Positions 25,556-38,100 of a stretch of 64,000 nt of DNA are shown in pieces. A program made the translations under genes and the position numbers. A model generated the notes under the pieces. That model searched no databases and was not told where the DNA came from. It worked only from the letters and a program-made list of their open reading frames with translations. Positions within the stretch are counted from its first letter, which is position 1. The number at the start of each line of letters is the position of its first letter. The stretch comes from Adineta vaga (lineage: Eukaryota > Rotifera), in contig CP075497.1 of the NCBI GenBank assembly GCA_021613535.1, positions 4,836,001-4,900,000 of the forward strand. Reading direction: 5' to 3'.

Positions 25556-25990
25556 GATTACAAGAGTACGAATATAATAACAAGTATTCGAGAAGATGCC
25601 ATGCCAGTCATCATGACAATGAAGAGAGGTGTATAAATAATATATGGTGCATTTGGGATCAACTGAATGTGAAATGCTGATGTACGAGAAAGATTCGTAA
25701 AATGAATGATATAAATGATAGAAACATAGTTTTGTGAATCGATAGATTTGTTGGATGTATTAGAATAGAGAAAATCGGTACCAGAATAATCTCCTAAGAC
25801 AGTTAGTAAATATATTGTGACATTGAGGTACAGCAACGAAGAATCGAATCTCTAAGTTCATCAATAAAATACTGTAGTTGTATACGGACTGTATCGTTCG
25901 ACCTGGGAAGTTGATACATTTATAGAAATAAAATTGGTGATGTGCAAAAGAGCAAGAAAGAGATAAAACGAATCCAATGAATATCACTCA
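25556..25990 (-). pseudogene. Second decayed copy of the four-helix membrane gene
   Basis: Minus-strand translation gives QLQYFIDELRDSIL and then YSNTSNKSIDSQNYVSIIY. These line up with HLRYRIGEVGKSIL and CSSTSNKSVDSENCITYY of the intact gene at 24466-25092, in the same order and with the same spacing. Stops lie between the two blocks, and both loop cysteines of the second block have become Tyr. The copy is therefore broken. The limits are approximate. Confidence 0.7.
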
Positions 25991-27146
25991 TATGTAGAAT
26001 GGCTGATTGCATTATACTAATGATTTAGCCGAACTCTCATTCAAGTATGATATACATCTAATTGATAATGTCGTTATACTAGTTGACATAGATTGTTTTA
26101 TATGAACAATTTTGTTACATGAGTAGGTAAAGAAGATTATTGTTGAATGCTAGGACATAGTAAGATATCTTTAAGAGTTATTCTTGACGAAGAACTATGA
26201 TATACTCTCTATCAAAGATAAATATGCGAATATAGTGTTATGCGTGGTGATCTTTGAAAGAAGAATAGTTTAAATAAAAACATAAAAAAGAACTTTAGCA
26301 AAAATAGATCACGAGTGTTTTTGCTAGCTGTAAAAGATAGATTGATAGTTTTACGAGTATTGAATCACGAATTATCAGTTTATTATTGCAGCTGAATATT
26401 TGGAAATGATCATTAAAAACAATCAATTCAAAGGGAACACATAATTATAATGAAAACTAAACAATACTTATGCTCAACTAATGTGCTGTGCATCAAAATA
26501 TATGTTAATGCATGAAAAGAACAGAAATCATAGATTAGTTCGAAAACGTATAGAGAAGTATCAACAATTGCTGAATTGAGCTCTCTATCCCTAATCACCA
26601 TTGATATTGCTGAATATATTAAGAATATTTGTCTGTTATTGATGCTGCTTGAGTCTCATTATTTATAGAAAAGATAATGCAATGTCTATATACGAACAAT
26701 CGCACATCGATACAATAGATGTCATTATCATCAATCTATATATGACATCCGATCAAATTCTTCTGTAAAACAAATATATTTCGTTTACATACTCTTTGCC
26801 ACATGTAGATGCTAACAAAAAGATCCACTTTCTGTGAAGTGATAAATTTTCAGTCCATTTATATCTAAACAAGAACATATTAGATCTCATTTTCAACATA
26901 TGTGGCGAAAATACAAAATAATTCGCCTATTGACATTTACTATCACTGATTCAATCGCATGTATGACTCATTTCTCCAAGCAACACATTCAAAACGAAAA
27001 TGAACGAATGCGCATCCTCCATGTGATTTCTCACGATCACAGAAGAAAGAAAAAAACTATAGAATATAATGATTCATCCTGTCACTCTTCTCACTCCCTT
27101 GTTCACATAAATTCTTCACTACCTTTTTTTTCTGAACTCCGATCAT
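25991..27146. other. Intergenic, no gene seen
   Basis: About 1.15 kb of AT-rich sequence. I looked for further copies of the membrane gene and for exon chains and could not support any. Confidence 0.4.
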
Positions 27147-27601
27147 ATGGCTGCACAAACCATTCATGTTCAAAACACCGAACTCCGACTACGTCGGGAA
27201 TCCATTCAAACACCACCTCCCATTTCCCACATCACGATACAGATAGAAGGCCAATCAACACAAACTCCTCTTGTTGAAACCGAATGCAAAGGTAAGATGA
27301 ATATAACAAAAAATCCACCAGGCTCACCCAAACTCATATATATAATAACTAGTCCTCTCGACAGCTACGAGAACACAATTCCTTACTTTCATGACTTGAC
27401 GGATCTTCATATTATTCAACTGATTGTGTTGTGTGATTTCCTGTGCTCGTTGAACGTGTAGAAAGAAGTTTCTCATTCATTTAGTTCAGTCGTGTCACCA
27501 TCCATTTTACAATTCATGCTAATTGAAACTCCTTTTTTTTTCGTTTAGAAACATTCAACAATAACAAAAGATTCAACATCATGTCGAGGATGAAACCCTG
27601 A
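27147..27601 (+). CDS. Possible small two-exon gene, unknown
   Basis: A tentative model. Exon 1 (27147-27291) ends at a good donor (G|GTAAGA) and exon 2 (27549-27601) starts after TTTAG; together they are 198 nt, 65 residues, starting MAAQTIHVQNTELRLRRESI. The exon 1 segment is visibly richer in C and uses C-ending codons, unlike the surrounding AT-rich DNA, which is the main reason to note it. No domain or homologue is recognised. It could instead be an alternative first exon, or noncoding. Confidence 0.22.
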
Positions 27602-28473
27602 CGAAGAGTCACAATTGAATATTTCAATAGTTGAATTCAGCTTTCAAGTTTGATATCACTCCGCTGGTCTTCGTTGGCCCGGTATGTGGGACTGGGCCTG
27701 CGTTTTTTTTCCGCTCTGTTGCCGTTCGTTTTAAGTGTACATTATTTTTTTCTTGGTTGGTACATGGGAAGAAGAATTGTGGTTGCCCGTAATCACTTTT
27801 CTTCTTTCGGTTATTTTTGTTGGTCTTTATTTTAGTTTTTTTTTCTTATAAACTTCTTTTATTTTAACCAACTTTTTTCTATGATCTTTTGGAAAAGATA
27901 TCGGAATGCTGAAGTGGAAAAATATGAGTGAGTGGTTGCGTAATGAGCGAAAAGAGTGAGAAACGTTTTTCACTAACGAGAATGAAGAGAAAAATACAAG
28001 CCTTTTGTGTTGGTAAAGCGTAAAGAAGGAATGAGATTTATTTTTTTATTCTTCATCATAAAATAAAATCGACCAAATATTGTTCTGAATCTGAATGTAG
28101 CACTATCTCGATCTCTTTTCGCATTCGTCTAATCTACCATGAACAGCTAGCGATAGCCTCTATCTTCCATTAAATTATCAATGCACTTGTGTCATAGTGA
28201 TTTGAAATAAAAAATTAGTCTTCAAAAGAAATTATTTAAAATATTCTAAATTTGAGTTTAATTTTTACCGTCATGTATATCTAAACGATTGAAACTAGCA
28301 TATATTTTTCTATCCAATCAAATATCTGTTTATTTCTAGTTTTGATCCACTGAAAAAAGAACTGGGTATTCTCGTTAACATCTCCACTCCATTCTAATAT
28401 TTTCTTTCAAATAAGCATTTTAATGGGATTTTTTTATCAATTTTAGACAAAACAACATATAATCTGATTCAAC
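27602..28473. other. 5' region of the eL14 gene
   Basis: About 870 bp. It includes a T-rich and comparatively GC-rich patch at about 27655-27780 and a pyrimidine-rich AG acceptor at 28445-28446, 28 nt before the eL14 ATG. Promoter elements cannot be named from sequence alone. Confidence 0.4.
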
Positions 28474-28998
28474 ATGCCTTATGAACGTTTAGTTCAAGTT
28501 GGCCGTGTGGCATATGTTGCCTATGGTCCTGAAAAAGGTAAAATTTGTTGTATTACAAATATTATTGATCAGACACGTGTTCTTGTCGATGGTCCATCAT
28601 CTCATGTACGTCGTCAAGCATTAAACATCAAATCTTTACATTTAACTAAATATGTGCTCAAACTTTTACCCGGAGCTCGTTCCAAAACAGTCAAAGGACT
28701 TTGGGAAAAACATGATGTTAATAAGAAATGGCAAGAATCACGATGGAATAAAAAATTACAAGCAAAACATTCACGTTCAAAAATGACGGATTTTGATCGT
28801 TATAAATTATTACATGCTAAACAAGCATATAATCGTATTGTTAATCATGAATATAATCGTTTGAAAAAGAAAAACAAAACACAATTAGCAAACAAAACCA
28901 AGAAATCTAAACGACGAACATTTGTTGCTAAATCCAAACGTATTGCAAACAAATTCAAGATCTTTGCTGCACCAGCTGCTGCCGGCAAAAAGAAATAA
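28474..28998 (+). CDS. RPL14: 60S ribosomal protein eL14
   Basis: Structural protein of the large cytosolic ribosomal subunit, 174 residues, uninterrupted coding exon. It begins MPYERLVQVGRVAYVAYGPE with the KOW-like fold of eL14 (GKICCITNIIDQTRVLVDGP), followed by the eL14 core around SRWNKKLQAKHSRSKMTDFD, and ends in a Lys/Ala-rich tail (FAAPAAAGKKK) like metazoan eL14. Codon use is strongly biased, as expected for a highly expressed gene. A poly(A) signal AATAAA lies near 29096. The vasa-like gene starts 210 bp downstream on the same strand. Confidence 0.96.
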   Translation: MPYERLVQVGRVAYVAYGPEKGKICCITNIIDQTRVLVDGPSSHVRRQALNIKSLHLTKYVLKLLPGARSKTVKGLWEKHDVNKKWQESRWNKKLQAKHSRSKMTDFDRYKLLHAKQAYNRIVNHEYNRLKKKNKTQLANKTKKSKRRTFVAKSKRIANKFKIFAAPAAAGKKK

Positions 28999-29208
28999 AC
29001 AAATAGATTAAAATCCAACGAAACAGCAAGCATCATTTGTTTCCGTTATTTTGTCTTTTTTTGCTTGTATGTTTTTGAGAAAGAAACAAGAAGAAAAATA
29101 AAGCATATAAAAAAAGAAAAATCACAAGTACAAGTTTGTTTTAATATCGTTTTGATTGATTCTAGATCGTATCATTATTGTCTATAAAAGTAAGTGCATC
29201 TCTTGATC

Positions 29209-32200
29209 ATGAGTAACGAATCATGGGATGATACTACGGATGCAACTAATTCTACAGCACAAGTTAGTTCTTTTCACTATCAAAGGAAAAACTTTTTCTC
29301 TATATGAAATTTCTTGTCTATATAGCAATCATCAGCAACGACACTTAAAAGTGGAGTGACTTTAGGTTTTGGACGTGGAAAACCACCACCTAAAACGAAT
29401 GATAATGGTAAGAGATAATTATTTGTTTGTCTTATACACAATTTAGTTGTTTCAGAACCACAATTACCATCAACAACGAAATGGAATAGCAATCAAAACG
29501 ATACATCAACTGGTTTTGGCAGTTTTCGTAGTAGAAATAATGATGAAAATAGTAATCCATCTAGTGGTGGAGGTTTCGGTTCACGAAATGGTGGTAACAA
29601 CAATGACTTCAGTGGTAAAAATTAAAAGCTTGATTATTACAGTTAATAAGTGATAGTTTCTATTCAGGTCGAAATAGATATGAAGAATCTGGATCAGGTG
29701 ATGCAAGCAAGCCTCGTTGTAAGCCTTATTATTTGCCTAAAAAAGACAGTATATATGTGTTTGTTTGTTTTTTTTATTTTAAAGCATGTTATAATTGTCA
29801 GCAAACTGGTCATCTGAGTCGAGACTGTCCTCAGCCACGAAATGAAAATCAAAGTAATAATCGTGGTGGATTTAGTTCAAGTAGTTCGCGTGGTGGATTT
29901 AGTTCAAGTAGTTCGCGTGGTGGATTTAGCTCAGGTGGTTCGCGTGGTGGTTTCAATTCCAGTACTGGTGGTGATCGTAATGTTAATTTGCAATCATCAT
30001 ATGGAGATAGTTCATCAATGAGTGTCACAGTTCGAAATTCTCGAAATCAAAATGATGGCGATCAATATGACGACAATGGTTCAAAATCATCTTTTAATGG
30101 TGGAGGATTTCGAGGTAATAGATTTTTTCATATAATAAAAGAATATGACTTATTTCAATGCAGGTGGACGAGGTGGAGGATTTAATTCTGGCAATCGTGG
30201 TAAGATATATTAAAAAGTCCATTTATTAGCTTTATTGTATTCTGATAGATAATCGTGGTGGTTACAGTAGTGATAATACTAGTAAGTTTTAATTTTTTCA
30301 TGGATAAACAGTTTTAAATCTTACTATTTTATTTCTATTCAGATTGCTTCAATTGGTATAATTATGTGATAAATATGTTTTCCATCTTTTTCGTTTATTT
30401 TTTTTTATTAGTAATAAACCTGGTCATCGATCTCGTGAATGTCCAGAAGAAAGAAAACCGCGTGGTAATATAAATATTTATTTTCTTTGTCTTAAATGTA
30501 TCAAAATATCTTTTAGATAATGGTAGTTCCGGTTTCTTTAGCGGCAATGGTCGTGATGGCGGCGGTGACGGCAATCGCAGAAATGATCGAGTAAGTTGTT
30601 ATTAGTTTGAAGAAAATCATCAAATGCTTGTGAATTTATTCAGGATTCTGATAATATCTTCGATCAACGTAAGTTGATAAACGATATCGAATGATAGCTC
30701 TAATTATTTCTATTAGCGGGTGGTCATACTAGTGCTCATCCTACCGAACGTTATATTCCACCACCTCCACCAACTTCAGAAAATGATATATTTGGTGAAG
30801 CGACTGAACGAGGTAAAAATATTGCTAAATATCATCAAGTACATGTTCAATGCACACCCGAAGGTATATTTTGATTCGTATGAAGATTTCAGTCAATAAT
30901 AAATTATGAATATTTTATTTTGTGTTAGATCGTTTGAAACCTATTGAGTTATATGAGGAGGCTAATTTTAATACACAAATTTTATCCAATATTCGTCGTG
31001 CTAATTTTGCTGAACCAACAGCTATTCAACGTTACACTATACCATGTATACAACAACAAGATGATCTTATGGCTTGCGCTCAAACTGGATCCGGTAAAAC
31101 CGTAAGTGTTAACTATCTTAGTCTTTCTTTCGTGTCATTAATATCATCCACTAAATGAACAATTTTCAAGGCCGCTTTCCTCTTGCCAATTATTTCCAAT
31201 TTACTTGAATTTTATGCGAATGAATTAGCTGAAAAAAATCATCCACCAGCACCACTTTGTCTGATTCTTTCACCAACACGTGAACTTGCTCTACAAACTG
31301 AACGGGAAGCAAGAAAATTTGCATATCAAACTTCTGTGATACCATGTAAGTTAAATATATAAAAATATTTTTGTTGAAATTGTTTATGAATTGAATAGGT
31401 TCTGCTGTCGGTGGTCATGATACGTATGCTGTAAGCGATCGTCTTCGAGAAGGCTGCCATATCTTATCTGCCACTACTGGTCGTCTCAAAGATATGGTTG
31501 AAAAAGGCCGAGTAAGTCGCTTGTTAAATATTATTTCTAGACATTAAAAATTTCTTTTTATTCAGATTTCATTGAAGAAAGTCAAATATTTCGTTCTTGA
31601 CGAAGCTGATCGGTACGGAAAAAAGAATCCTGTTTCATGCTATTAAGTTAAAGTTAACATTTTCTTTCTTTTTCTATTTTAAAGAATGTTAGATACTGGA
31701 TTTGAACCAGATATTCGGCGATTAGAAGAACTTGGTATTCCATCAAAAGACGAACGATGTACATCAATGTTTTCAGCTACATTTCCAGCAGAAGTTCAAA
31801 GATTGGCCAAAGCTTTTCTACGTGATAATTATTTGTTTCTTGTCGTCGGTACTATGGGTGGTGCTAATGAAGATATAGCACAAACAATTCAAGAAGTTCC
31901 ACAAGCGAATAAAAAGGAACGTCTCTTTCAATTGCTTGAAGAAAATCTAAGTATAAATAAAAAAGAATGCATTAACAAATTTCATTCTATTTTCATCTCG
32001 TAGAGGGTGAACGTTGTTTAATCTTTGTTGAAACGAAACGTTCAGCAGATTATATTGGTACATTACTTTCACAAAAAAATTTTATGAGCACAACAATGCA
32101 TGGAGACCGAACACAAAGACAACGATATGAAGCTGTACAACAGTTTTCCAATGGAAAATGTCCAATCTTAGTTGCAACATCAGTTGCAGCACGTGGTTTA

Positions 32201-32764
32201 GATTTTCCACTAATTGGATATGTTATTAATTACGATCTACCTGATTCAAGTGATTTCTATATACATCGAATTGGTCGAACAGGTTGAATTTCATCAAACA
32301 ACAGTTATATGATTAACTTACTGAAAATGTGCTTTGTTTTCATTTTCTTAAGGTCGGGCAGGTCATTTAGGTAAATCAATATCATTCTTCGATCCTGAAC
32401 GAGAATCTGATCGTAGAATTGCTCCTGATCTTGTAACTAAACTAACCGAGGTAAGAATCATTATTTTGTAATAATACAATAGATTCTTACGCTTGTGTTT
32501 TTTTTTTCATAATAGGCTGGACAAGACGTACCAGAATTTCTACAAAAAATAGTTAGTGGTGGTTCGGGTACTGAATTTTCGCGTGGTGCTTTCGGTGGAC
32601 GCAATAATGATGTGAGTTCGACAATTTTTTTTATTTCAGTTCTTTAACTTCTTATTTAGATGCGATCCGGTAAAGGTGGTTTTGGTAGCCGAAATCAAAC
32701 TGGTGGTTTCAGTGGTGGAACAGCTTCGTCTGGTGGGGCTCGAGAAGAAGAAGAATGGAAATAA
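29209..32764 (+). CDS. vasa: Vasa-type DEAD-box RNA helicase
   Basis: ATP-dependent RNA helicase, most like Vasa/DDX4, which marks germ cells and handles piRNA and mRNA in germ granules. It has many short exons and roughly 780 residues. The N-terminus has Gly-Phe-Gly and RGGF repeats with two CCHC zinc knuckles: [14 protein letters not shown], and [14 protein letters not shown] assembled across a 13-nt microexon. The helicase core has the Q motif ([10 protein letters not shown]), motif I AQTGSGKT, Ia PTRELA, Ib TTGRL, II DEAD in [22 protein letters not shown], and [12 protein letters not shown]. The C-terminus ends [10 protein letters not shown], the acidic-Trp tail typical of Vasa and needed for its partner binding. 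Motif Ib is unusual: Thr replaces the Pro of TPGR. The DDX3/PL10 group is the alternative, but zinc knuckles plus the tail favour Vasa. Confidence 0.9.
30343..30355 (+). other. 13-nt microexon in the vasa zinc knuckle
   Basis: Thirteen bases between TTCAG and GTATAA. They encode the Asn-Cys-Phe-Asn-Cys start of the second zinc knuckle and restore frame between exon ...ACT A and TAATAAACC.... Without it the knuckle lacks its first two cysteines. Confidence 0.75.
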
Positions 32765-33784
32765 CAAAAATTATCTTTTTATATAAATTTTACCCAACAA
32801 TATTGTGATTTGATTATTCCGAACATTTAGATCAAACAAGAAATAACAGACGATCTTTTCTTTCATGATTTGTTTGAAAAGAGTAGTTTCTATATTTGTT
32901 TGTACATTTGTCTTTTTTTCTTTTTCTTTCACCTACTCATCAATCCAGTTACGGTTCTATTGATATATGTGCGTTCTCCATCGTCAAGAAGAAAACACCT
33001 TTAGATATTCTTGTTTTTTGTTGCTTTATTCTTGATTTCTCTTTTCGATGTTTTAAAAAAAATTATGTATAAAAAAAACAAGAATCTCAATGATAACCAT
33101 GATTATGATTCATTTCAACGTTGAAAACATGTTTAAACACAGATGTCAAACCAAATACTTGTAACGATTCTTCACTTTCTTCTTCTTCTTTTTTGTTAAT
33201 CATTAATATAAGTGTCTTTATGGCACACTATCTCCAAAACATCGATCTCTAATTGAAAACTTTCTATGCTTTTTCTTCAAAATCAAATATGCACAGAAAC
33301 TATAAATAAAATAAGCGAAAACTTTAGAAATCTTAGTAAGAATAACTCTATATGTCTTCTCTAGTGATGAACGTATTTTATAAGGGAACTTGTTGATTCT
33401 TTCCCATATTCTTCATATGATATTTCGTTTTTTACCCTTAGTAAATAACCTTTACATCGGAATACTGTAAGAACCTAGTAATACATATCGTGTGACTATC
33501 GATTAATTACATTGTTATTTTAAACAAAAAAGTTTGATTACACTGTTAAAGAGTTTGACTCTTCCATACATATGTGTTGATTGTTTTACGTAAATGAATA
33601 CGTCAATTATCAATTAATGTTTCTCATTCTCTATACGAATGCGTGAAATAATCACATTTCTCATCGGACGTTAATTTGATTGGTAAACAGAGAAGAGAAC
33701 AGAGGATATAATATATATATATTTATTCGTCTCAGAAGAAAAGAATAAGTATAATCATTGATTTATTGTTTGAAACTCATCAAA
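32765..33784. other. Intergenic, no gene seen
   Basis: About 1 kb holding the vasa 3' flank (T-rich tracts) and the homeobox gene 5' flank, with a short (TA)n run at about 33709-33722. An AG acceptor-like site 'tctcag' ends at 33734. No coding exons seen. Confidence 0.4.
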
Positions 33785-34556
33785 ATGATGTCATCTTCAT
33801 TCGATGGAAATTGTTCATCTTATTGGTCGTATTCACCATATCCTTATTGTAATAGTTACGACACTTCATCATCAAATTCATCATATTTCGAATCACCTGT
33901 ATCTTCATCATCGCCACGCATGATTATGTTTCCAGTTTATGATCAACCACAACATCCACAACCTTGTTACTATTATTCAGATCCAACTGTTTCTTATCAG
34001 CAATATACACCACCATCACCGCCCATTGTTCCACAATCTCAGGTGAGAAAATCTTGTGGAAAACTAATTCAAGACCTTTTGCATATATATTTTTTTAGAA
34101 TGTGTATGTTCCATCAACCTCACCACCGATTTCTCGTGCATCAACCAATCTTCCTAATCGATTACAATATACACTTCGTCAACGATGGTTACTCAATGAA
34201 ATATTTGAATATGTACCTTATCCAAACAGTATTCAGAAGAATGTGATCGCTGATCGTATAGGAGCTTCACGTGAACAAATTCGTTAGTTTCTATTTTTGT
34301 TTCATGTTAAAAATTCTTAAACAAAATTTACTTTTCTCATCTAGGTATTTGGTTTCAAAATCGTCGACGAATTGCTGTACAAGGTCATCGTTCGTCTTCT
34401 CGTCGTAGTAATCCATTACCAATCGATAACAGTACAACAATTCAAATGGAATTAGACAATATTTTAAAAGATCTCGATCTTCATAAAAATGCACCACAAC
34501 GAATGCCAATAGGTCAAGGAAATTCATCTCGACGTGTTCGCTCTGTAAAGAAATAA
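33785..34556 (+). CDS. Divergent homeodomain transcription factor
   Basis: DNA-binding regulator with one homeodomain. Three exons (33785-34042, 34099-34282, 34345-34556) total 654 nt, 217 residues. The first 100 residues are rich in Ser, Tyr and Pro. The homeodomain runs from about residue 105 to 164: LQYTLRQRWLLNEIFEYVPY in helix 1 to the loop, helix 2 with QKNVIADRIGASREQIR, and the recognition helix IWFQNRRRIAVQGHR. Trp48, Phe49, Gln50, Asn51 and Arg53 are all kept, so it should bind a TAAT-type site. The intron splits the homeodomain just before the recognition-helix Ile-Trp-Phe. The rest is too divergent for me to assign a class; no paired box, octapeptide or hexapeptide is seen. A poly(A) signal lies near 34586. 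Confidence 0.85.
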
Positions 34557-35112
34557 TTTTTTCTCTTTATCTTTTTTCTTTTTTCAATAAAAATATCTAA
34601 TAGCAATTATGTCAATAATAATTCTTTATCCCCTGTGAACTTGAATCAACATTTCCACCTTTTCATATTTTTTTTTGTGATATATTAATATATATCATTG
34701 TTCTTTGAACGTGCTTGTTTCTCTAAATATTTTCTTCTCTTCCGGTTGATTTATCAATAAAACGATCAACAAAGATCTAAACATGCACACGCACACCGAC
34801 ACATAAGACAAGACCTAGAAATAGTTCTTCGAACGGAAAAGAAAAAAGGCGAGAAGGAGAAGAATGTAGTAAGACCTTCATCGACTCGTTTTGAGCATTT
34901 ACAGACAGTCAACGGTAGTGATTAACATCTTTACTAGCTGCTTTTGTTTTATGTTTCTTACCTTCACTTGTCTGACAGATGAAATGAGTCGAGAAAACGA
35001 TAAATAGAAGGAAAAAAAAGTAGAAGTATTATACAGAGATTTTGAGGGGTGATAAGAGCGAGATTAAATAGAAGAGATTTTTCAAAATATAATTCATATT
35101 ATTGTAGAGCGC
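34557..35112. other. Intergenic, no gene seen
   Basis: About 555 bp between the homeobox gene and the myosin III gene. The only notable element is an AG acceptor at 35106-35107, just before the myosin ATG. Confidence 0.4.
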
Positions 35113-38100
35113 ATGACAGGACGAACAACAATTGACTATGACAAGGTAATAGAACAAATTATTGTGTGTTTTCAATAGTTCGAAAGATCTGTTTTTAGTT
35201 GCCAAATGCATCTTCGAATTTCACATTATTGGAAAAATTAGGTGAAGGTACTTATGGACAAGTTTATCGAGCGAAATTCGTCGATTCATCGGAATGTGTT
35301 GCGGCGAAAATTATTCGTGTACAAAATGATGATGTGTCGGAGGAATTTGAAAATGAATTACATATTTTAAAGACAACTTCCAAACAAGCAGAGAATTTAC
35401 CTGATTTTTTTGGTATTTTTGGAAATTCGGATGCATTCCATGCACGACATATATGGTTCGTCATGGAACTATGTAGTCTAGGTCCTATATCACCTTTATT
35501 CAAAGAGATTGAAAAAGAAAATCAATTAAAAAACTCCGAAAAGGAGAAATTGATTGCTTATGCATTGAAAAGTACGCTTCAAGCATTGAATTATCTTCAT
35601 GAATCGGGCATTATGCATCGTGGTAAGTGATCTTAGTTTATTTCTCAAAAAACATCCATATGGAAATCATTTTTCTTCAAAGATGTGAAAGGTAGTCATA
35701 TCTTAGTAACAGCAGATTATATTATCAAATTAATTGATTTTGGTGTCGCTGGATTATTCACTCGTGAACAACCGAAACGTAATTCAAGTGTTGGTACATC
35801 ATTATGGATGGCACCTGTAAGAGAAGATACATATTTTTACATTTGTAAATGTTGTTTCGTCTCATTCGAAATATTTAGGAAGTGATTGCATGTGCTCATC
35901 AATTTGATTATGAATTTGATGAAAGATGTGACATCTGGTCTCTTGGAATAACAGCAATTGAATTAGGTGATGGAGAAGCACCGTTAGCTAATCTTCATCC
36001 AACGAAAGTTCTACTTGAAATTCCACGTCGTCCACCGCCAACATTAAAAGATGTAACGCAATGGTCAGAAAACTACTCGAAATTCATTGCTGCCTGTTTG
36101 ATAAAAGATTATGAATGTCGCCCAACTACAAAACAAATACTAACCGGGCAAAACTATGTTAACTTTGATAATGAAACAACAAAGCTATATCGGGATTTGT
36201 TCCGATCTTATCATCAGAAAACATTGACTTTAGCAACAATGAAGCAATCTGTCGAACGTGAATCGTCAACAGTTATCAATGATGATAATGATATTATGAA
36301 TAAAAATCCTTGGATTGCAAATATTAGTAAATCAGCACATTTAATCGATCGTGAAAATAATCTAGCAGATTTAGATAATCTTACTCAACAACGTTTAATT
36401 GAATCAATTCGAAGACGTTTTAATCAATCATTAATTTATACATATATCGGTGATGTTCTATTAGCAATTAATCCTAAACAATATTTACCAATTGATAATC
36501 TAAATTTTCAGTTAAAATATTTAAAAGTTCGAAAAGATTTATTACCACATATTTTTGCAATTGCCACGAAAGTTTATAATCAAATGATGATCAATCATCA
36601 ACGACAATGTATTATTCTTTCCGGAGAATCTGGATCAGGTAAAACTCATGCTGCACAAAATCTCATTAGTGAATTAGCTCTACTTGGTTTTGGTGAACAA
36701 CGTGCCTTAGAAAATCGTCTTGTAACAATGAATTTATTATTAGAATCTTTTGGAAATGCTCAAACTGCATTAAATAATAATTCTTCACGTTTTGGTAAAC
36801 TTCTTGATATATTTTTTTCTGAATATGGAACAATTGTTTATGTAAAACTTTCGGAATTTCTTTTGGAAAAAACTCGCGTGGTATTAGCCAATGGAAATAC
36901 GAGAAATTTTCATATATTTTATTCAATTTATTCTCATTTTTCTCAAGATCACTCGAAACCTTGTGAATTAATCGATCAAGAATCATTCGAATTACTTGCG
37001 CAAAATAAACATTATACATATCTTGGAAAGAATTGTGATGAAACGATTTCATCCTTATCATTATATGATCTGTTTCAAATATTAAAAGAATTAAATATTA
37101 CAGATGATGAACAATCATCAATTTTAGCTATTTTAACAGCAATTATTCATCTTGGTAATGTTATATTTAAACCAGATACAGAAATCAATGAACCTGGTTG
37201 TTCAATTGAAGTAAACTCTCTTCCACATTTCAATGCCGTTTATCATCTATTAAAAATTGATAATGAACAATTCATTCAATCTTTATGTCAATCAAGTTTT
37301 ATGACACGCGGTGAAACAGTAACAAAATTGAATACTATCGCCGAAGCACAGCAAACACGTGATGCCATGGCTAAATCACTTTATTCACGTTTATTTGATT
37401 GGATTATATTTGCATTAAATCGTTATTTTCGTACTGAACTTGAATATAAACCAAAACCCGTCATTGATATTCGTAAACGGCCAGATAAAAATGCGTTTAC
37501 GAATGGATTTTCTATTCGACCAAAAACAAGTGATGATTTAAATAGAATAAAACGAGAAGATGATGATGATACTGATGGCAATTTATGTTCAATATCTATA
37601 CTTGATTTATTTGGTTTTGAAACATTTGATTATAATTCATATGAACAATTATGTATTAATATTGCGAATGAACAATTACAATATTTCTTTCGACAACATA
37701 CATTTGCCTGGGAAATGAAAGAATATGAAAATGAAGGAATTGTAACTAAAAGTAAGTAATGACGAATAGATTTGTTTTTCGCAAGAAAACTTTGCTTATG
37801 ATTTTCTATTTAGCTAATTCAAATAATTTCGATTTTCCAAATAATCGTGCAATTCTTGATATGTGTTTATCCAAACCCATTGGTTTATTAGCATTACTCG
37901 ATGAAGAATCTCGTTTTCCTCAATCAACAGAATTTACTCTTATTGACAAATGGTGTGAAAATTTAAATTCACCTTATTTCATAGCAAATACACCATCATC
38001 TTCTTTATCACGTAAATCATTAAAAAGTGCGAAGAAATTTTCCTTAGATCGACAACCATTATTTACTATTCGTCACTATGCTGGTAGTATTGAATATACA

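Noticed and set aside
36666-37061. Long open frame on the minus strand of the myosin gene
   Set aside because: It is the antisense shadow of the AT-rich motor exon and shows no domain.
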